Program-made: the position numbers and the translations under genes
The notes under the pieces: model-generated
What the model was told of the DNA's origin: nothing
The model's input: only the letters and a program-made list of their open reading frames with translations
Databases searched by the model: none
Source of the DNA: Streptomyces sp. HNM0575
GTDB taxonomy: Bacteria > Actinomycetota > Actinomycetes > Streptomycetales > Streptomycetaceae
Direction: 5' to 3'
DNA: 64,000 nucleotides
NCBI RefSeq assembly: GCF_012726265.1
Contig: NZ_JAASAG010000004.1
Location: forward strand, 310,001 to 374,000
Shown: in pieces, positions 1 through 10,254 of the stretch
Layout of the letters: every line of letters begins with the position of its first letter
Position numbering within the stretch: position 1 is the first letter of the stretch

Positions 1-240
1 CTACCAGCGGTGCCTCCCACGGGAGCTGGAGATGCACTCGGGTGGCCAACCGCTGAAATGTGCCTTTGGGTGGTAATACGGCTGTACGACCGGCTCCCGG
101 CGTCCTCGGCGCCCCCGCAGCACGTCCGTTGCGCGGCAGTACGGCAAGGCCGAGGGAGGGGTTCGCCAGAGATCGCACACCCAGGGCCGGCGCCGTCCCC
201 CGACGCACCCGGTGCCCCGGTACGACTGCTTGGAGGGACC

Positions 241-669
241 GTGCAGCACGACATCGACCCGCGAAGCCTGATCGGCCGCAGAGCCCAGGACAGCGCCGGC
301 TGCAAGATCGGCACCGTCGGCGAGGTCTACCTCGACGACGCCACAGGCGAGCCGGAATGGGCGGCCGTCCGCATGGGCCTCTTCCGCCGGGAGGCCCTGG
401 TACCGCTCGAGCCGAGCGAGGTCGTCGGCGACGTACTGCGCGTCCCCTTCGAGCGCGCCCTCGTGCGCAGCACACCCGTGCTCGGGGTCGGCAGACATCT
501 CTCTCCCCGCCAGGAGCTCCAGCTCTACCTCCACTACGGGCTGGACGTGCCGCCGTCCGCCGAGGCCGACGGTCCGGCCTCCCCTTCGTCCGCGCCCCCG
601 GCCGCCTCCTCCGTCTCCTCGTCCGAGTCCGACCGGGACTTCGGGCGGATAGCGGGGTCCGGAAGCTGA
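241..669 (+). CDS. PRC-barrel domain protein
   Basis: A 142-residue protein read from a GTG start at 241, preceded by GGAGGG at 232-237. An in-frame ATG at 10 is open, but the stretch before 241 does not look like protein-coding sequence. Residues 1-95 fit a PRC-barrel fold: the start (HDIDPRSLIGRRAQDSAG), then KIGTVGEVYLDDATGEPEW, then a beta-rich segment ending VPFERALVRSTP. The rest is a disordered Ala/Ser/Pro tail. PRC-barrels occur in photosynthetic reaction centre H subunits and RimM, and in many small stress or RNA-associated bacterial proteins; the exact role here is unknown. The tail overlaps the 3' end of the convergent dinB by 136 bp. Confidence 0.85.
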   Translation: MQHDIDPRSLIGRRAQDSAGCKIGTVGEVYLDDATGEPEWAAVRMGLFRREALVPLEPSEVVGDVLRVPFERALVRSTPVLGVGRHLSPRQELQLYLHYGLDVPPSAEADGPASPSSAPPAASSVSSSESDRDFGRIAGSGS

Positions 670-2123
670 GACGGGTCCCCCGTCCGGCGCAACGGGTCCG
701 CACAGGTCGGCCGCGCCATCGCCGCGAGCGGCTGCGGTCCGGCCGGTTCCAGAGCGGAGTCGTCCACCGCGTACGTACGGACCCGGCCCGGCGGCGATCC
801 CGGGGTCTCGAACCGGACCGTCACCCGCCCCAGGCCGCTGCCCTGCACCCAGCCGTGGCCGTGTACCGGATGCCATACGTCGCGGCCCGGGATCCAGTGC
901 CTTTCCGGCGGCACCCGGGCCGCTTCGGAACCGTCCGCGACAGCGGTCCCCTCTGCCCGCGGGGCCGCGGCTTCGGCCCCGGCCTCCTCGTGGGACTCCG
1001 CACCGGCCCGCTCCTTCTCCTGTTCCTTCGCGTGCGCCTGGGCCTGTGCCTGTGCGAACAGATCCTCCTGAGTGAAGTCCGCCAGACCGCTCACGCCGAC
1101 GCCCAGCAGACGCACGCCCGCCGTGGTGTCCACGGTGTCGAGCAGTCTCGCCGCGGCTTCACGCACCACACCCGCGTCGTCGGTGGGACCGCGCAGCGTC
1201 TCGGAACGCGTCAGGGTCGAGAAGTCGTAGCTGCGGACCTTCACGACGACGGTGCGGCCCGATCTCCCCGCCGCCCTCAGCCGCTCCACACAGCGGTCGG
1301 CGAGCCGCGCGACCTGCGCCTGCACAAGGGCCCTGTCGGTGAGGTCGACGTCGAAGGTGTCCTCCACCGACACCGATTTCGCGTCGCGCTCCGCGATCAC
1401 CGGCCGGTCGTCCCAGCCGTTGGCCATCGCGTACAGCGAGGCGCCGTGCGCCCGGCCGAGCAGCCTCAGCAGCTCGTCCTCCCCCGCCTCCGCCGTCTCC
1501 CCGACCGTCGTGATTCCCGCACGGCGCAGCGCCTCCGCCGTGGCGGGCCCGACCCCGGGCAGCGTCCGTACGGACATGGGGGCGAGCAACTCCCGCTCCG
1601 TGCCCGGCTCGATCACGAGCAGTCCGTCGGGCTTCGCGTCCTCCGAAGCGATCTTGGCAAGCATCTTGGAACCCGCCAGCCCCACGGAACCACTGAGACC
1701 CGTCGTCCTCCTGATCGTCTCCCGCAGCCGCTCCCCCACGGCACGCACGTCCGGGGAGGCCGAACCGTCAGTGAGCGCGCCGCCGGCCTCCAGATCGACG
1801 AACGCCTCGTCGAGGCTGAGCGGCTCCACGAGGGGCGACAGCCCGGCGAGGATCTCCATCACGGCGTCGCTGACCTCGCGGTAGAGGCTGAAGCGGGGCG
1901 CCAGATACGCGGCGTTCGGGCACAGCCTGCGGGCCTGCCCCATGGGCATTGCCGAGTGGACTCCGAAGATCCGCGCCTCGTACGAGGCCGTGGAGACGAC
2001 TCCGCGGGGGCCGAGACCGCCCACGATGACGGGCTTGCCGCGAAGACTGGGCTTGGCGGCCTGCTCGACGGCAGCGAAGAACGCGTCCATGTCCAGATGC
2101 AGGATCGTCGGAACGCTTCTCAC
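534..2123 (-). CDS. dinB: DNA polymerase IV (Y-family)
   Basis: A 529-residue translesion polymerase, which extends primers past damaged template bases. The palm metal ligands are clear: D11 and D13 in LHLDMDAFFAAVEQ, and D105/E106 in PLSLDEAFVD. The YEAR motif, a helix-hairpin-helix region (VRTLPGVGPATAEALRRAG) and the little-finger domain follow. A QEDLF motif near residue 345 fits a sliding-clamp binding site. Beyond this is an acidic Ala/Glu linker, a short conserved-looking block (VWHPVHGHGWVQGSG) and a disordered Ser/Asp/Glu tail, so the protein is longer than the usual ~350-410 residues. The last ~45 codons lie antisense to the PRC-barrel gene. Confidence 0.95.
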   Translation of the reverse strand: MRSVPTILHLDMDAFFAAVEQAAKPSLRGKPVIVGGLGPRGVVSTASYEARIFGVHSAMPMGQARRLCPNAAYLAPRFSLYREVSDAVMEILAGLSPLVEPLSLDEAFVDLEAGGALTDGSASPDVRAVGERLRETIRRTTGLSGSVGLAGSKMLAKIASEDAKPDGLLVIEPGTERELLAPMSVRTLPGVGPATAEALRRAGITTVGETAEAGEDELLRLLGRAHGASLYAMANGWDDRPVIAERDAKSVSVEDTFDVDLTDRALVQAQVARLADRCVERLRAAGRSGRTVVVKVRSYDFSTLTRSETLRGPTDDAGVVREAAARLLDTVDTTAGVRLLGVGVSGLADFTQEDLFAQAQAQAHAKEQEKERAGAESHEEAGAEAAAPRAEGTAVADGSEAARVPPERHWIPGRDVWHPVHGHGWVQGSGLGRVTVRFETPGSPPGRVRTYAVDDSALEPAGPQPLAAMARPTCADPLRRTGDPSQLPDPAIRPKSRSDSDEETEEAAGGADEGEAGPSASADGGTSSP

Positions 2124-2156
2124 ACTGCTCGATGCTGCCGCACGGCACTGACAGTC

Positions 2157-2747
<591 letters not shown>

Positions 2748-2967
2748 GCCGACCTCCGTCCTCCGCGTCCCGGGGCACACCCGGAACCTGCCTCACCGAA
2801 GGTAGGCAGTCACCCGGGGTGCGTCAACGATCGCCACACTGGGCACGCCGGGTGATAATCCCCCAAGGTGTGGTTTCCAGTAACCAGCCACGGGGAAGGC
2901 CTCACGGCTTCGCTGTCGCCGGTGAGCCGAGGGGCCGACGGCACTCGTGCCGGTGGTGCCCGGAGCG

Positions 2968-3441
2968 TCACTGGCTGCTGGTGCCGAAATCCTCCGGCGA
3001 GATCTGGTCGAGGAACTCCCGGAACTTCTCGACCTCGTCCTCCTGCTCGTCCGGGATCGCGATCCCCGCGTCGTCCAGCACACCCTCGCTGCCGTAGATC
3101 GGCGTACCGGTGCGCAGTGCCAGCGCTATGGCGTCCGACGGGCGCGCGCTGACCTCGACTCCGCTGGCGAAGACCAGCTCCGCGTAGAACACGCCTTCGC
3201 GGAGGTCGGTGATGCGGACAGCCGTGAGCTCCTGCCCGACCGCTTCCAGTACGTCCTTGAACAGATCATGAGTGAGCGGGCGCGCAGGCGTCATTCCCTG
3301 CTGCGCGAAGGCGATCGCGGTCGCCTCCCCGGGGCCGATCCAGATGGGGAGGTACCGGTCGCCACCCACTTCACGCAGCAGCACGATCGGTTGGTTGGAG
3401 GGCATTTCGACCCGGACACCCACAACGTCGAGCTCGTTCAC
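2968..3441 (-). CDS. Bifunctional nuclease family protein (DUF151)
   Basis: A 157-residue protein made of a single DUF151 domain. Conserved blocks are LDVVGVRVEMPSNQPIVLL, RYLPIWIGPGEATAIAF, RPLTHDLFKDVLEAVG and VSARPSDAIALALR (the SARPSDAIALA signature). Some family members have DNase/RNase activity, but the actinobacterial role is not established. It starts with GTG at 3441. No strong ribosome binding site is present; TAGGGT lies about seven bases upstream, so a leaderless transcript is possible. It sits between two MerR genes, as Rv1829 does in Mycobacterium. Confidence 0.92.
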   Translation of the reverse strand: MNELDVVGVRVEMPSNQPIVLLREVGGDRYLPIWIGPGEATAIAFAQQGMTPARPLTHDLFKDVLEAVGQELTAVRITDLREGVFYAELVFASGVEVSARPSDAIALALRTGTPIYGSEGVLDDAGIAIPDEQEDEVEKFREFLDQISPEDFGTSSQ

Positions 3442-3508
3442 ACAGCAACCCTAGGCCGTGCCCCGCCTGTTTGGGTAGTCGGGACCCGCCCCGAGCTGTC
3501 GTATGAGA

Positions 3509-4285
3509 CTACTCACCCGGGCGGCAGCCGCCGTCGGCCCGCTCAGCGGGCCCGGCACACAGCGCAGCCTGCACGAACGACGCGTGCAGCTGCACGGCCA
3601 GCGCGGCCAGGCGCACCGCGGTGCCGTCCGCCGCCGCGCGGGTACGGGCGTCGGCGGCTCGCCTCAGCGGGGCCACGGCCCGATCGACCATCCCGGCCTC
3701 GCGGTCCGCCGCCGCCTTCACATCGCGCAGCTGCCTGGGCCGTATCCCGTGACCGCCGAGGTCGGAGACGATACGGACGACCGTCAGCGCGGCCGCGTCA
3801 TAGGAGCCGTCAGGGTGCGGGGCGATCAGGCCGTACGACTCCCACTCCGCGAGGTCCGACTCGGAGGCCTCCGCCGCCGCCAGCAGCTCGGCCCGGCCGA
3901 CCCGGGGTCCGGAAGGGGCTGCCGTCCCGCGAGAACGCCCGGGGCGGCCCGGCCGCCGGTGCGTCTGAGCGGGCAGGGACGGGCGCTCTCCACGGGCGAC
4001 GGCGTCGAGATGCCTCTTGATCACTCTCAGCGGGAGATAGTGGTCACGCTGCATCCGCAGAACGGAGCCGAGCCGTTCCACGTCCTCGACGCTGAACCTG
4101 CGGTAGCCCGAGGGCGACCGCTGCGGCTCGACAAGGCCCTCCGTCTCCAGAAAACGGATCTTGGAGAGGGTCACCTCGGGGAACTCTTCACGCAGCACAC
4201 GCAGCACGGCTCCGATACTCAGCGGCTCGCCGCCCGTACCGGCGGCGGCGCCGTCTCCGGCACCGCCGGGCGGTGTGTGCTCCAT
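3509..4285 (-). CDS. MerR-family transcriptional regulator (Rv1828-like)
   Basis: A 258-residue regulator starting at ATG 4285, 16 bases after the FHA gene stops. The winged helix is unusually placed: LSIGAVLRVLREEFPEVTLS, then KIRFLETEGLVEPQRSPSGY and RRFSVEDVERLGSVLRMQR. A longer C-terminal half (from about residue 120, ELLAAAEASESDLAEWESYG onward) looks like a second MerR-like helical module. Rv1828 orthologs bind DNA as dimers. Tight spacing to the GarA-like gene suggests co-transcription. Confidence 0.88.
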   Translation of the reverse strand: MEHTPPGGAGDGAAAGTGGEPLSIGAVLRVLREEFPEVTLSKIRFLETEGLVEPQRSPSGYRRFSVEDVERLGSVLRMQRDHYLPLRVIKRHLDAVARGERPSLPAQTHRRPGRPGRSRGTAAPSGPRVGRAELLAAAEASESDLAEWESYGLIAPHPDGSYDAAALTVVRIVSDLGGHGIRPRQLRDVKAAADREAGMVDRAVAPLRRAADARTRAAADGTAVRLAALAVQLHASFVQAALCAGPAERADGGCRPGE

Positions 4286-4301
4286 GGGCCTCCCAGGAAG
4301 G

Positions 4302-5093
4302 TCAGACCGGGCGCTTGCTGGCGAAGAAGACCAGCCGGAACTTGCCGATCTGCACCTCGTCGCCGTTCGACAGCGGAACACCCGCCTCGATGCGCTCCCG
4401 GTTGACGTACGTGCCGTTGAGGCTGCCGACGTCGGAGACGGTGAAGACGCCGTCCGAGCCGCGCCGGAACTCCACATGGCGCCTGGAGACCGTCACGTCG
4501 TCCAGGAAGATGTCGCTCTCGGGATGGCGGCCGGCGGTGGTCAGATCACCGTCCAGCAGGAAGCGGCTGCCGGAGTTGGGGCCGCGGCGGACCACCATCA
4601 GGGCGGAGCCGAGCGGGAGGGCGTCGACGGCGGCCTGTGCCTCGGGAGACAGCGGCGGGGTCTGCTGGCCCGTCGCCTCGGCCTCATATGCCTCGATGCC
4701 GGAGATCGAGATCGTCGAAGTCGTCTCGGAGGAACCTTCGGGGCCGCCGCCCCGAAGCGGTGCCCCGCAGTTGGAACAGAACCGGCTCGCCTCGGCGACC
4801 TGGGTCCCGCACCTGCTACACACCGGCACGGCAGATCCTCCACCTGTACTCGAGGTTGATGGTGCACCGGAACCTATGCGGCCCGACGCTGCGGGGTCAA
4901 CAGAAACCCCTCCCTGACCACCCGCATGGCCACCGGCGCCCGAAGCGGCGACCTCGTCGCGGAACAACGGCCGTTCGGCACCCTCTTCCTCAGGGCCGGC
5001 CACGGCGTCGTGCCGCCGTGTGGCCGGGCGCCGCCCGGCGCCGCCGCCGTGGTCCTGGCGGCGCTTGCCGAACAACCTTGCAAAAAAACTCAC
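4302..5093 (-). CDS. garA: GarA/OdhI-type FHA domain protein with zinc ribbon
   Basis: A 263-residue protein. GTG at 5093 is preferred because AGGGG lies eight bases upstream; ATG at 5111 has no site. Order: short basic N-terminus (FFARLFGKRRQD), Gly/Ala-rich linker, a zinc ribbon with CSRC and CSNC pairs around residues 91-113, an ETTST motif near 123-128, and a C-terminal FHA domain (TTAGRHPESDIFLDD, VSRRHVEF, VGSLNGTYVN). In mycobacterial GarA and corynebacterial OdhI the ETTS threonines are phosphorylated by PknB/PknG, which releases inhibition of 2-oxoglutarate dehydrogenase. The FHA half is closely GarA-like; the zinc ribbon is not part of mycobacterial GarA (about 160 residues). Confidence 0.93.
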   Translation of the reverse strand: MSFFARLFGKRRQDHGGGAGRRPATRRHDAVAGPEEEGAERPLFRDEVAASGAGGHAGGQGGVSVDPAASGRIGSGAPSTSSTGGGSAVPVCSRCGTQVAEASRFCSNCGAPLRGGGPEGSSETTSTISISGIEAYEAEATGQQTPPLSPEAQAAVDALPLGSALMVVRRGPNSGSRFLLDGDLTTAGRHPESDIFLDDVTVSRRHVEFRRGSDGVFTVSDVGSLNGTYVNRERIEAGVPLSNGDEVQIGKFRLVFFASKRPV

Positions 5094-5260
5094 GGGCGAT
5101 TCCCCTCGCATGAAACAGACCCGCCCGTGGGGCAGGACAGACCCTCGATGCTCTCACTCCGCCGAATACGACGCCCGGACAACGTCCCAGGCCTACGGAC
5201 AGTTTCCCTCACGCGATGGTCACCGGGCCCGCCGACCCCCCGCAAGACTCCGCCGCCCCA

Positions 5261-6360
5261 TCACCGTCCGGATGACCGAGCGTAATCAGGCCGCTTCGAA
5301 GAGCGCAAGGCGTCCACGACGATCTTCTCCGAGGCCTTGACGGACGCGTCGGCCTGCTCCTTGCGCAGCGTCTGGACGACACCGCCCGGGATGTTCAGCG
5401 CCGGCTCCAGGTCCTTGGACTTGCCGATCACCTCGAAGCGGTACGGGGGACCGATCTTGTGACCGTCCACGCGCACTCCGCCGGAGCTGTCCGAGAAGTA
5501 CGTGTTCGCCACGACTCGTACGTTGTTGACCTCGATGGCCTCGGCTCCGGCCGCGCGCAGTTCCTGCACGGCGTCGAGGAGCATGTCTGCCTCGACGGAC
5601 TTGCCGGGGTCGGTCACGGTCAGCTCGATGCCCGGGCCCTGGGCGCCCACCGTACCTGCGAGCACGCCGAGTTGGCGTGCCTTCTGCCGGGTCTGCCTGC
5701 GTGCCTCCTCCGCCTGGTCGGAGCTGTTCTCCAGCTCTGTGCGCTGGCGTTCGAGGCTCTGCTTCTCGTCCTCGAGCCGCTTGGTGCGGTCGTCGAGTTC
5801 GTCGAGGATGCGCACCAGATCCTCCTGGCGCGCGCCGCGCAGCGAGCTGTTCTCACTCGTGGAGCGCACCTGGATCGCCAGGCCGAGGCCCAGCACGAAC
5901 AGCAGCAGGGCGACGATGAGTTGGGCCCTGGTGACGCGGGGCGGCCAGACCGCGTCGGCCAGCCGCTGGCGGCCCGTACGTCCGCGGCCGTCGCCGCCCG
6001 CGGGCGCGGCGGAAGGCTCCCGGTCCTCGCCGGCATCGTGGGCGGCCTCGCCCGCGGGTCCCTTCCCGGACCTGCCGGGCTCCCGCGGCTCTCCGTACCG
6101 TGCGGAAGTCCGCGGGACGACGCCGAACTCTCCTGCGTACGGCCCGAGTCGGGCGACCCGTCATCGCGGGAGTCGCGGGACTCCTGCGACTCCCGGGAGT
6201 CGCCACGGTCGCCGCCGTCCCCGGAACCGCCCCCGGACGAGGCGGAATCGGCATCCTCGGAGTGCTCCGGGCGTACGGGACCGCGATGCCGCTCGCGGCC
6301 GCCCGCCGGCTCCTCGGGCGGCAGTTCGCCCGGGTGCTTGTCGCCGTCCTGCTCGCTCAT
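5261..6360 (-). CDS. DUF881 membrane protein, apparent frameshift near the N-terminus
   Basis: The conserved part reads in the frame ending at 5261: a membrane segment (TRAQLIVALLLFVLGLGLAI), a coiled coil, and a DUF881 domain (GPGIELTVTDPG, AGAEAIEVNNVRVVANTYF, PPYRFEVIGKSKDLEPAL). That frame has no ATG, GTG or TTG before the membrane segment; it stays open up to a TGA at 6161-6163. The only GTG (5896) would cut the membrane helix in half. The expected start (ATG 6360, MSEQDGDKHPGEL, at the end of the DUF1290 gene) lies in another frame. Joining them needs a -1 shift, or one missing base, between about 6160 and 6060. This may be a sequence error, a real lesion or recoding. Confidence 0.75.
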
Positions 6361-6365
6361 CCGCC

Positions 6366-6698
6366 TCACGCCCGGAAGACGTGCCGGCGGATGGCGGCCG
6401 CGTTGGAGAAGATGCGGATGCCGAGCACCACGACCACGCCGGTGGAGAGTTGGGCCCCGACACCGAGCTTGTCGCCGAGAAACACGATCAGCGCCGCGAC
6501 CACGACGTTCGACAGGAAGGAGACGACGAACACCTTGTCGTCGAAGATCCCGTCGAGCATGGCCCGAAGCCCGCCGAAGACAGCGTCAAGCGCCGCGACA
6601 ACGGCGATCGGGAGGTAGGGCTCGACGATCGTCGGGACGACGGGCCGGACGACGAATCCGGCCACGACCCCTACGATGAGGCCCAGTACGGCGATCAC
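6366..6698 (-). CDS. Small basic family membrane protein (DUF1290)
   Basis: A 110-residue protein with three to four hydrophobic segments: MIAVLGLIVGVVAGFVV at the start, a central PIAVVAALDAVFGGL, and VVSFLSNVVVAALIVFLGD. This matches the small basic protein (Sbp) family found between two DUF881 genes in actinobacteria and Firmicutes, often near division or sporulation genes. The GTG start at 6698 overlaps the TAG stop of the upstream DUF881 gene, and its own TGA abuts the start of the next DUF881 gene, so the three are translationally coupled. The precise function is not known. Confidence 0.92.
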   Translation of the reverse strand: MIAVLGLIVGVVAGFVVRPVVPTIVEPYLPIAVVAALDAVFGGLRAMLDGIFDDKVFVVSFLSNVVVAALIVFLGDKLGVGAQLSTGVVVVLGIRIFSNAAAIRRHVFRA

Positions 6699-7603
6699 TA
6701 TCTGCTGCCCTCTCCTGTCTGCACCGGCTTTGCCGTCCGGACGATCAGGCTCGGCGCGGCCGGGAGCCGCACCTCGTCCTGATTGCTGATGCTGGTGCGC
6801 ACACCGTAGTTCTCCTCCAGCACCTGCAAGTACTGTCCGTCGGCACTGTCCTGGAACGTCGTGCTCAACGTCTTCCCCGGCCCCACTGCGAGGAGGGTGT
6901 ACGGCGGCACGAGCGGCTTGTTGTCCACGAGGATCGCGTCGCCGGCGGCGCGGATGGCCGAAAGCGACGTCAGGCGCTGGCCGTTGACCGATACGGCCTC
7001 CGCGCCCGACTCCCAGAGGCCGTTGACCACGCGCTGGAGATCCCGGTCCCGTACGCGGCCGTTGTCGGAGAATCCGCTGCTCTGCCGGGGACCGCCCGAG
7101 TCGCTGTCCTGGGTGTCCTTGGCGTCGTCCACGACGAGTTTGACGCCCGGCCCGTGCACGGGCAGGGCGCCCGACAGCAGGCCCGCCACCTGTGCATCGT
7201 CGCCACCGTGCTGCTCCAGCGCCTTGCGCTGGCGCGCCCCGACGTCCTTGCGCAACTCGTCGACGCTGTGCTGGAGAGAGTCGGCGCGGCGGTCGCCGTC
7301 GTCGATCCGGGTGATCAACTCCTGTCGCTCCTTGGCGAGTTCAGGAGCGGTGACCCTGGCCTGCGCGGCACCGAGGGTGACCACCAGGGCGGCGAGGACC
7401 AGTCCGGCGCCGAGCCAGAGCTTGGCGCGTACGGTGCGGGGCATGCCGGACCGGCCCTCGACGCCGCGACGGGCGGCGGCCTGCGCGTAGCCGTCGTCGA
7501 GACTGTGGTGCATCGCGTTGTTCAGCAGCGACATGGAGGCATCGGGCGGCACAGGCCGCGATGCGGTACTCCGTTCAGGGTGCTGCTGCGACATGACGCA
7601 CAT
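6698..7603 (-). CDS. DUF881 domain membrane protein
   Basis: A 301-residue protein; ATG at 7603 and ATG at 7594 are both possible starts and neither has a good ribosome binding site. The N-terminus is cytoplasmic (ASMSLLNNAMHHSLDDGYA), followed by one membrane helix (KLWLGAGLVLAALVVTLGAA, about residues 62-82), a coiled coil (ELAKERQELITRIDDGDRR) and the DUF881 domain (HGPGVKLVVDDAKDTQ, GAEAVSVNGQRLTS, PPYTLLAVGPGKTL). It is first of the DUF881-DUF1290-DUF881 set. The family is extracytoplasmic and often linked to envelope or division clusters. Confidence 0.9.
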   Translation of the reverse strand: MCVMSQQHPERSTASRPVPPDASMSLLNNAMHHSLDDGYAQAAARRGVEGRSGMPRTVRAKLWLGAGLVLAALVVTLGAAQARVTAPELAKERQELITRIDDGDRRADSLQHSVDELRKDVGARQRKALEQHGGDDAQVAGLLSGALPVHGPGVKLVVDDAKDTQDSDSGGPRQSSGFSDNGRVRDRDLQRVVNGLWESGAEAVSVNGQRLTSLSAIRAAGDAILVDNKPLVPPYTLLAVGPGKTLSTTFQDSADGQYLQVLEENYGVRTSISNQDEVRLPAAPSLIVRTAKPVQTGEGSR

Positions 7604-7653
7604 CGTCGCACGGCCAGGTCACTGCCGCCGAACGGGCCTGTGACCACCCTCCG

Positions 7654-10149
7654 TCAGCGGCCAGCGCTGTCCACCACCGCGGCCCACTCCTCCAACAACG
7701 CCTGCGCAGAAGCCTCGTCGGGACCTTCCGCCCACAAGTGCGTCACCGCCTCTGCGGGATCCGGCAGCACCATCACCCAGCGGCCGTCGTCCTCAACGAC
7801 CCGGATGCCGTCCGTGGTGTCCACGGAGCGGTCACCCGCGGCCTCGACGACGGTCCGCATCACCAGGCCCTTCACGGCCCACGGCGTGGCAAGGTCCCGC
7901 TTGAGCACATGCGCCCTCGGGATGCGTGCGTCGATCTGGCTCAGCGTGAGCTGCGCGCGGGCCACGAGTCCGATGAGGCGTACGAAGGCGGCGGACCCGT
8001 CGAAGACGGAGCTGAACTCCGGGGTGATGTATCCGCCGCGGCCGTCGCCGCCGAAGACCGTCGTCTCGTCACGGCCGACGCGGGTCAGATCGTCGGGCGA
8101 CGTCGTCGTCCACTCGACCTGTGTGCCGTGGTACGCGGCGACCTGTTCGGCGATACGGGTCGTGGTCACCGGAAGGGCCACCTTGCCGCTGCGGCGCTCC
8201 GCGGCGATCAGGTCGAGCATCACCAGCAGCGCCCTGTCGTCCTCGATGATCCGGCCCCGCTCGTCCACGAGGGAGATGCGGTCGCCGACCGGGTCGAAGC
8301 GGATGCCGAAGGCGGCGCGCGCGGACGCGACGATCTCGCCGAGCCGGACGAGGCCGGAGCGGCGTTCGTCGGCCGTCTCGGTGGGACGGGCCTCGTCGAG
8401 GCCGGGGTTGATGGTCAGCGAGTCCACTCCGAGGCGTCCCAGAAGGCTCGGCAGTACGAGGCCGGCGCTCCCGTTGGAGGCGTCCACGACGACCTTGAGA
8501 CCGGCCTCCTCGACGCCGGTGGTGTCCACGGAGCGCAGCAGCGAGCCGGTGTAGGAGTCGTAGACGCTGGAGGGGAAGCGGAGGTCGCCGATCTCGCCGG
8601 GGAAGGCCCGCCGGTACTCCTGCCGCGCGAAGACCCGGTCGAGCTTGCGCTGTGCGGCCTGGGACAGGTCGGCGCCGCGCTCGTCGAAGAACATGATGTC
8701 GACGTTGTCCGGGACACCGGGCGTCGTACGGATCATGATGCCGCCGGCGCTGCCCCGTGCGGTCTGCTGGCGGGCGACGGGCAGCGGCACGTTCTCCAGG
8801 TCCCGTACGTCGATGGCGGAGGTCTGGAGCGCGGAGATCATGGCGCGCTTCAGGGCGCGGGCGCCGCGGGAGTGGTCGCGGGCGGTGGTGACCGTGGACC
8901 CCTTCTTCAGGGTGGTGGCGTAGGCGCCGGCCAGGCGTACCGCGAGCTCCGGGGTGATCTCGACGTTCACGATGCCGGAGACGCCGCGGGCGCCGAAGAG
9001 ATGGGCCTGCCCGCGTGACTCCCAGATGACGGAGGTGTTGACGAAGGCGCCCGCCTCCACCGTCTTGAAGGGGTACACGCGCACGTTGCCCTGGACGATC
9101 GACTCCTCGCCGATCAGGCACTCGTCACCGATGACCGCGCCGTCCTCGATGCGGGCGGCGCGCATGATGTCGGTGTTCTTGCCGACGACGCAGCCGCGCA
9201 GATTGGCCTGCGGCCCGATGTAGACGTTCTGGTCGACGACGGCGCGGTGGAGGAAGGCGCCGCTCTTTACGACGACGTTGGAGCCGATGACCGAGTGCTC
9301 GCGCAGTTCGGCGCCCGCCTCGACCTTCGCGTAGTCCCCGATGTAGAGGGGACCGCGCAGCACGGCGTCGGGGTGGACCTCGGCGCCCTCGGCGACCCAG
9401 ACGCCGGGAGAGATCTCGAAGCCGTCGATGTCCACCTCGACCTTGCCTTCGAGCACGTCGGCCTGTGCCTTCACATAGCTCTCGTGGGTGCCGACGTCCT
9501 CCCAGTACCCCTCGGCGACGTAGCCGTAGACGGGCTTACCCTCCTTCATCAGCTGCGGGAAGACCTCGCCGGACCAGTCGACGGAGGTGTCGGGTTCGAC
9601 GTAGTCGAAGACCTCGGGTTCCATCACGTAGATGCCGGTGTTGACGGTGTCGGAGAAGACCTGGCCCCAGGTGGGCTTCTCGAGGAAGCGCTCGACCTTG
9701 CCGTCGTCGTCCACGATCGTGATGCCGAACTCGAGGGGGTTGGGTACGCGCGTCAGGCACACGGTGACGAGCGCGCCCTGCCGCTTGTGGTAGTCGATGA
9801 GCTCGGTCAGGTCGAAGTCGGTGAGTGCGTCCCCGGAGATGACGAGGAAGGAGTCGTCCTTGAGGGCCTCTTCCGCATTCTTCACGCTGCCCGCCGTGCC
9901 GAGAGGCTTCTCCTCCCTGGCGTAGCTCAGCTCCATGCCGAGCTCCTCGCCGTCACCGAAGTAATTCCTCACGAGGGAGGCGAGGAATTGCACGGTCACA
10001 ACGGTCTCGGTGAGCCCGTGGCGCTTCAGCAAGCGCAGCACGTGCTCCATGATGGGGCGATTGGCCACGGGCAGAAGCGGCTTGGGCATGCTCGCGGTCA
10101 TGGGGCGAAGGCGGGTGCCTTCACCGCCGGCCATAACGACGGCCTTCAT
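7654..10149 (-). CDS. Mannose-1-phosphate guanylyltransferase with degenerate phosphohexomutase domain
   Basis: An 831-residue protein starting at ATG 10149, with AGGAGG about 11 bases upstream. Residues 1-230 are a nucleotidyltransferase with the signature [20 protein letters not shown]. About 250-360 is a left-handed beta-helix of hexapeptide repeats ([34 protein letters not shown]). From about 375 it follows a phosphomannomutase fold, but the phosphoserine loop (normally TASHNP) reads [11 protein letters not shown] and the metal loop (normally DGDxDR) reads FDPVGDR. The transferase should make GDP-mannose or a similar sugar nucleotide; the mutase half looks inactive. It lies just downstream of the cardiolipin synthase gene. 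Confidence 0.88.
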   Translation of the reverse strand: MKAVVMAGGEGTRLRPMTASMPKPLLPVANRPIMEHVLRLLKRHGLTETVVTVQFLASLVRNYFGDGEELGMELSYAREEKPLGTAGSVKNAEEALKDDSFLVISGDALTDFDLTELIDYHKRQGALVTVCLTRVPNPLEFGITIVDDDGKVERFLEKPTWGQVFSDTVNTGIYVMEPEVFDYVEPDTSVDWSGEVFPQLMKEGKPVYGYVAEGYWEDVGTHESYVKAQADVLEGKVEVDIDGFEISPGVWVAEGAEVHPDAVLRGPLYIGDYAKVEAGAELREHSVIGSNVVVKSGAFLHRAVVDQNVYIGPQANLRGCVVGKNTDIMRAARIEDGAVIGDECLIGEESIVQGNVRVYPFKTVEAGAFVNTSVIWESRGQAHLFGARGVSGIVNVEITPELAVRLAGAYATTLKKGSTVTTARDHSRGARALKRAMISALQTSAIDVRDLENVPLPVARQQTARGSAGGIMIRTTPGVPDNVDIMFFDERGADLSQAAQRKLDRVFARQEYRRAFPGEIGDLRFPSSVYDSYTGSLLRSVDTTGVEEAGLKVVVDASNGSAGLVLPSLLGRLGVDSLTINPGLDEARPTETADERRSGLVRLGEIVASARAAFGIRFDPVGDRISLVDERGRIIEDDRALLVMLDLIAAERRSGKVALPVTTTRIAEQVAAYHGTQVEWTTTSPDDLTRVGRDETTVFGGDGRGGYITPEFSSVFDGSAAFVRLIGLVARAQLTLSQIDARIPRAHVLKRDLATPWAVKGLVMRTVVEAAGDRSVDTTDGIRVVEDDGRWVMVLPDPAEAVTHLWAEGPDEASAQALLEEWAAVVDSAGR

Positions 10150-10254
10150 ATCGGCAGCGTCCTCCTCGGTAAGATGGCGGTCATACCGACTTCCCCGATC
10201 AGGGAAGGGCCACACCTTGACCCGGCGCGAACCGGCCGCAGTTCACAGGCGAAC

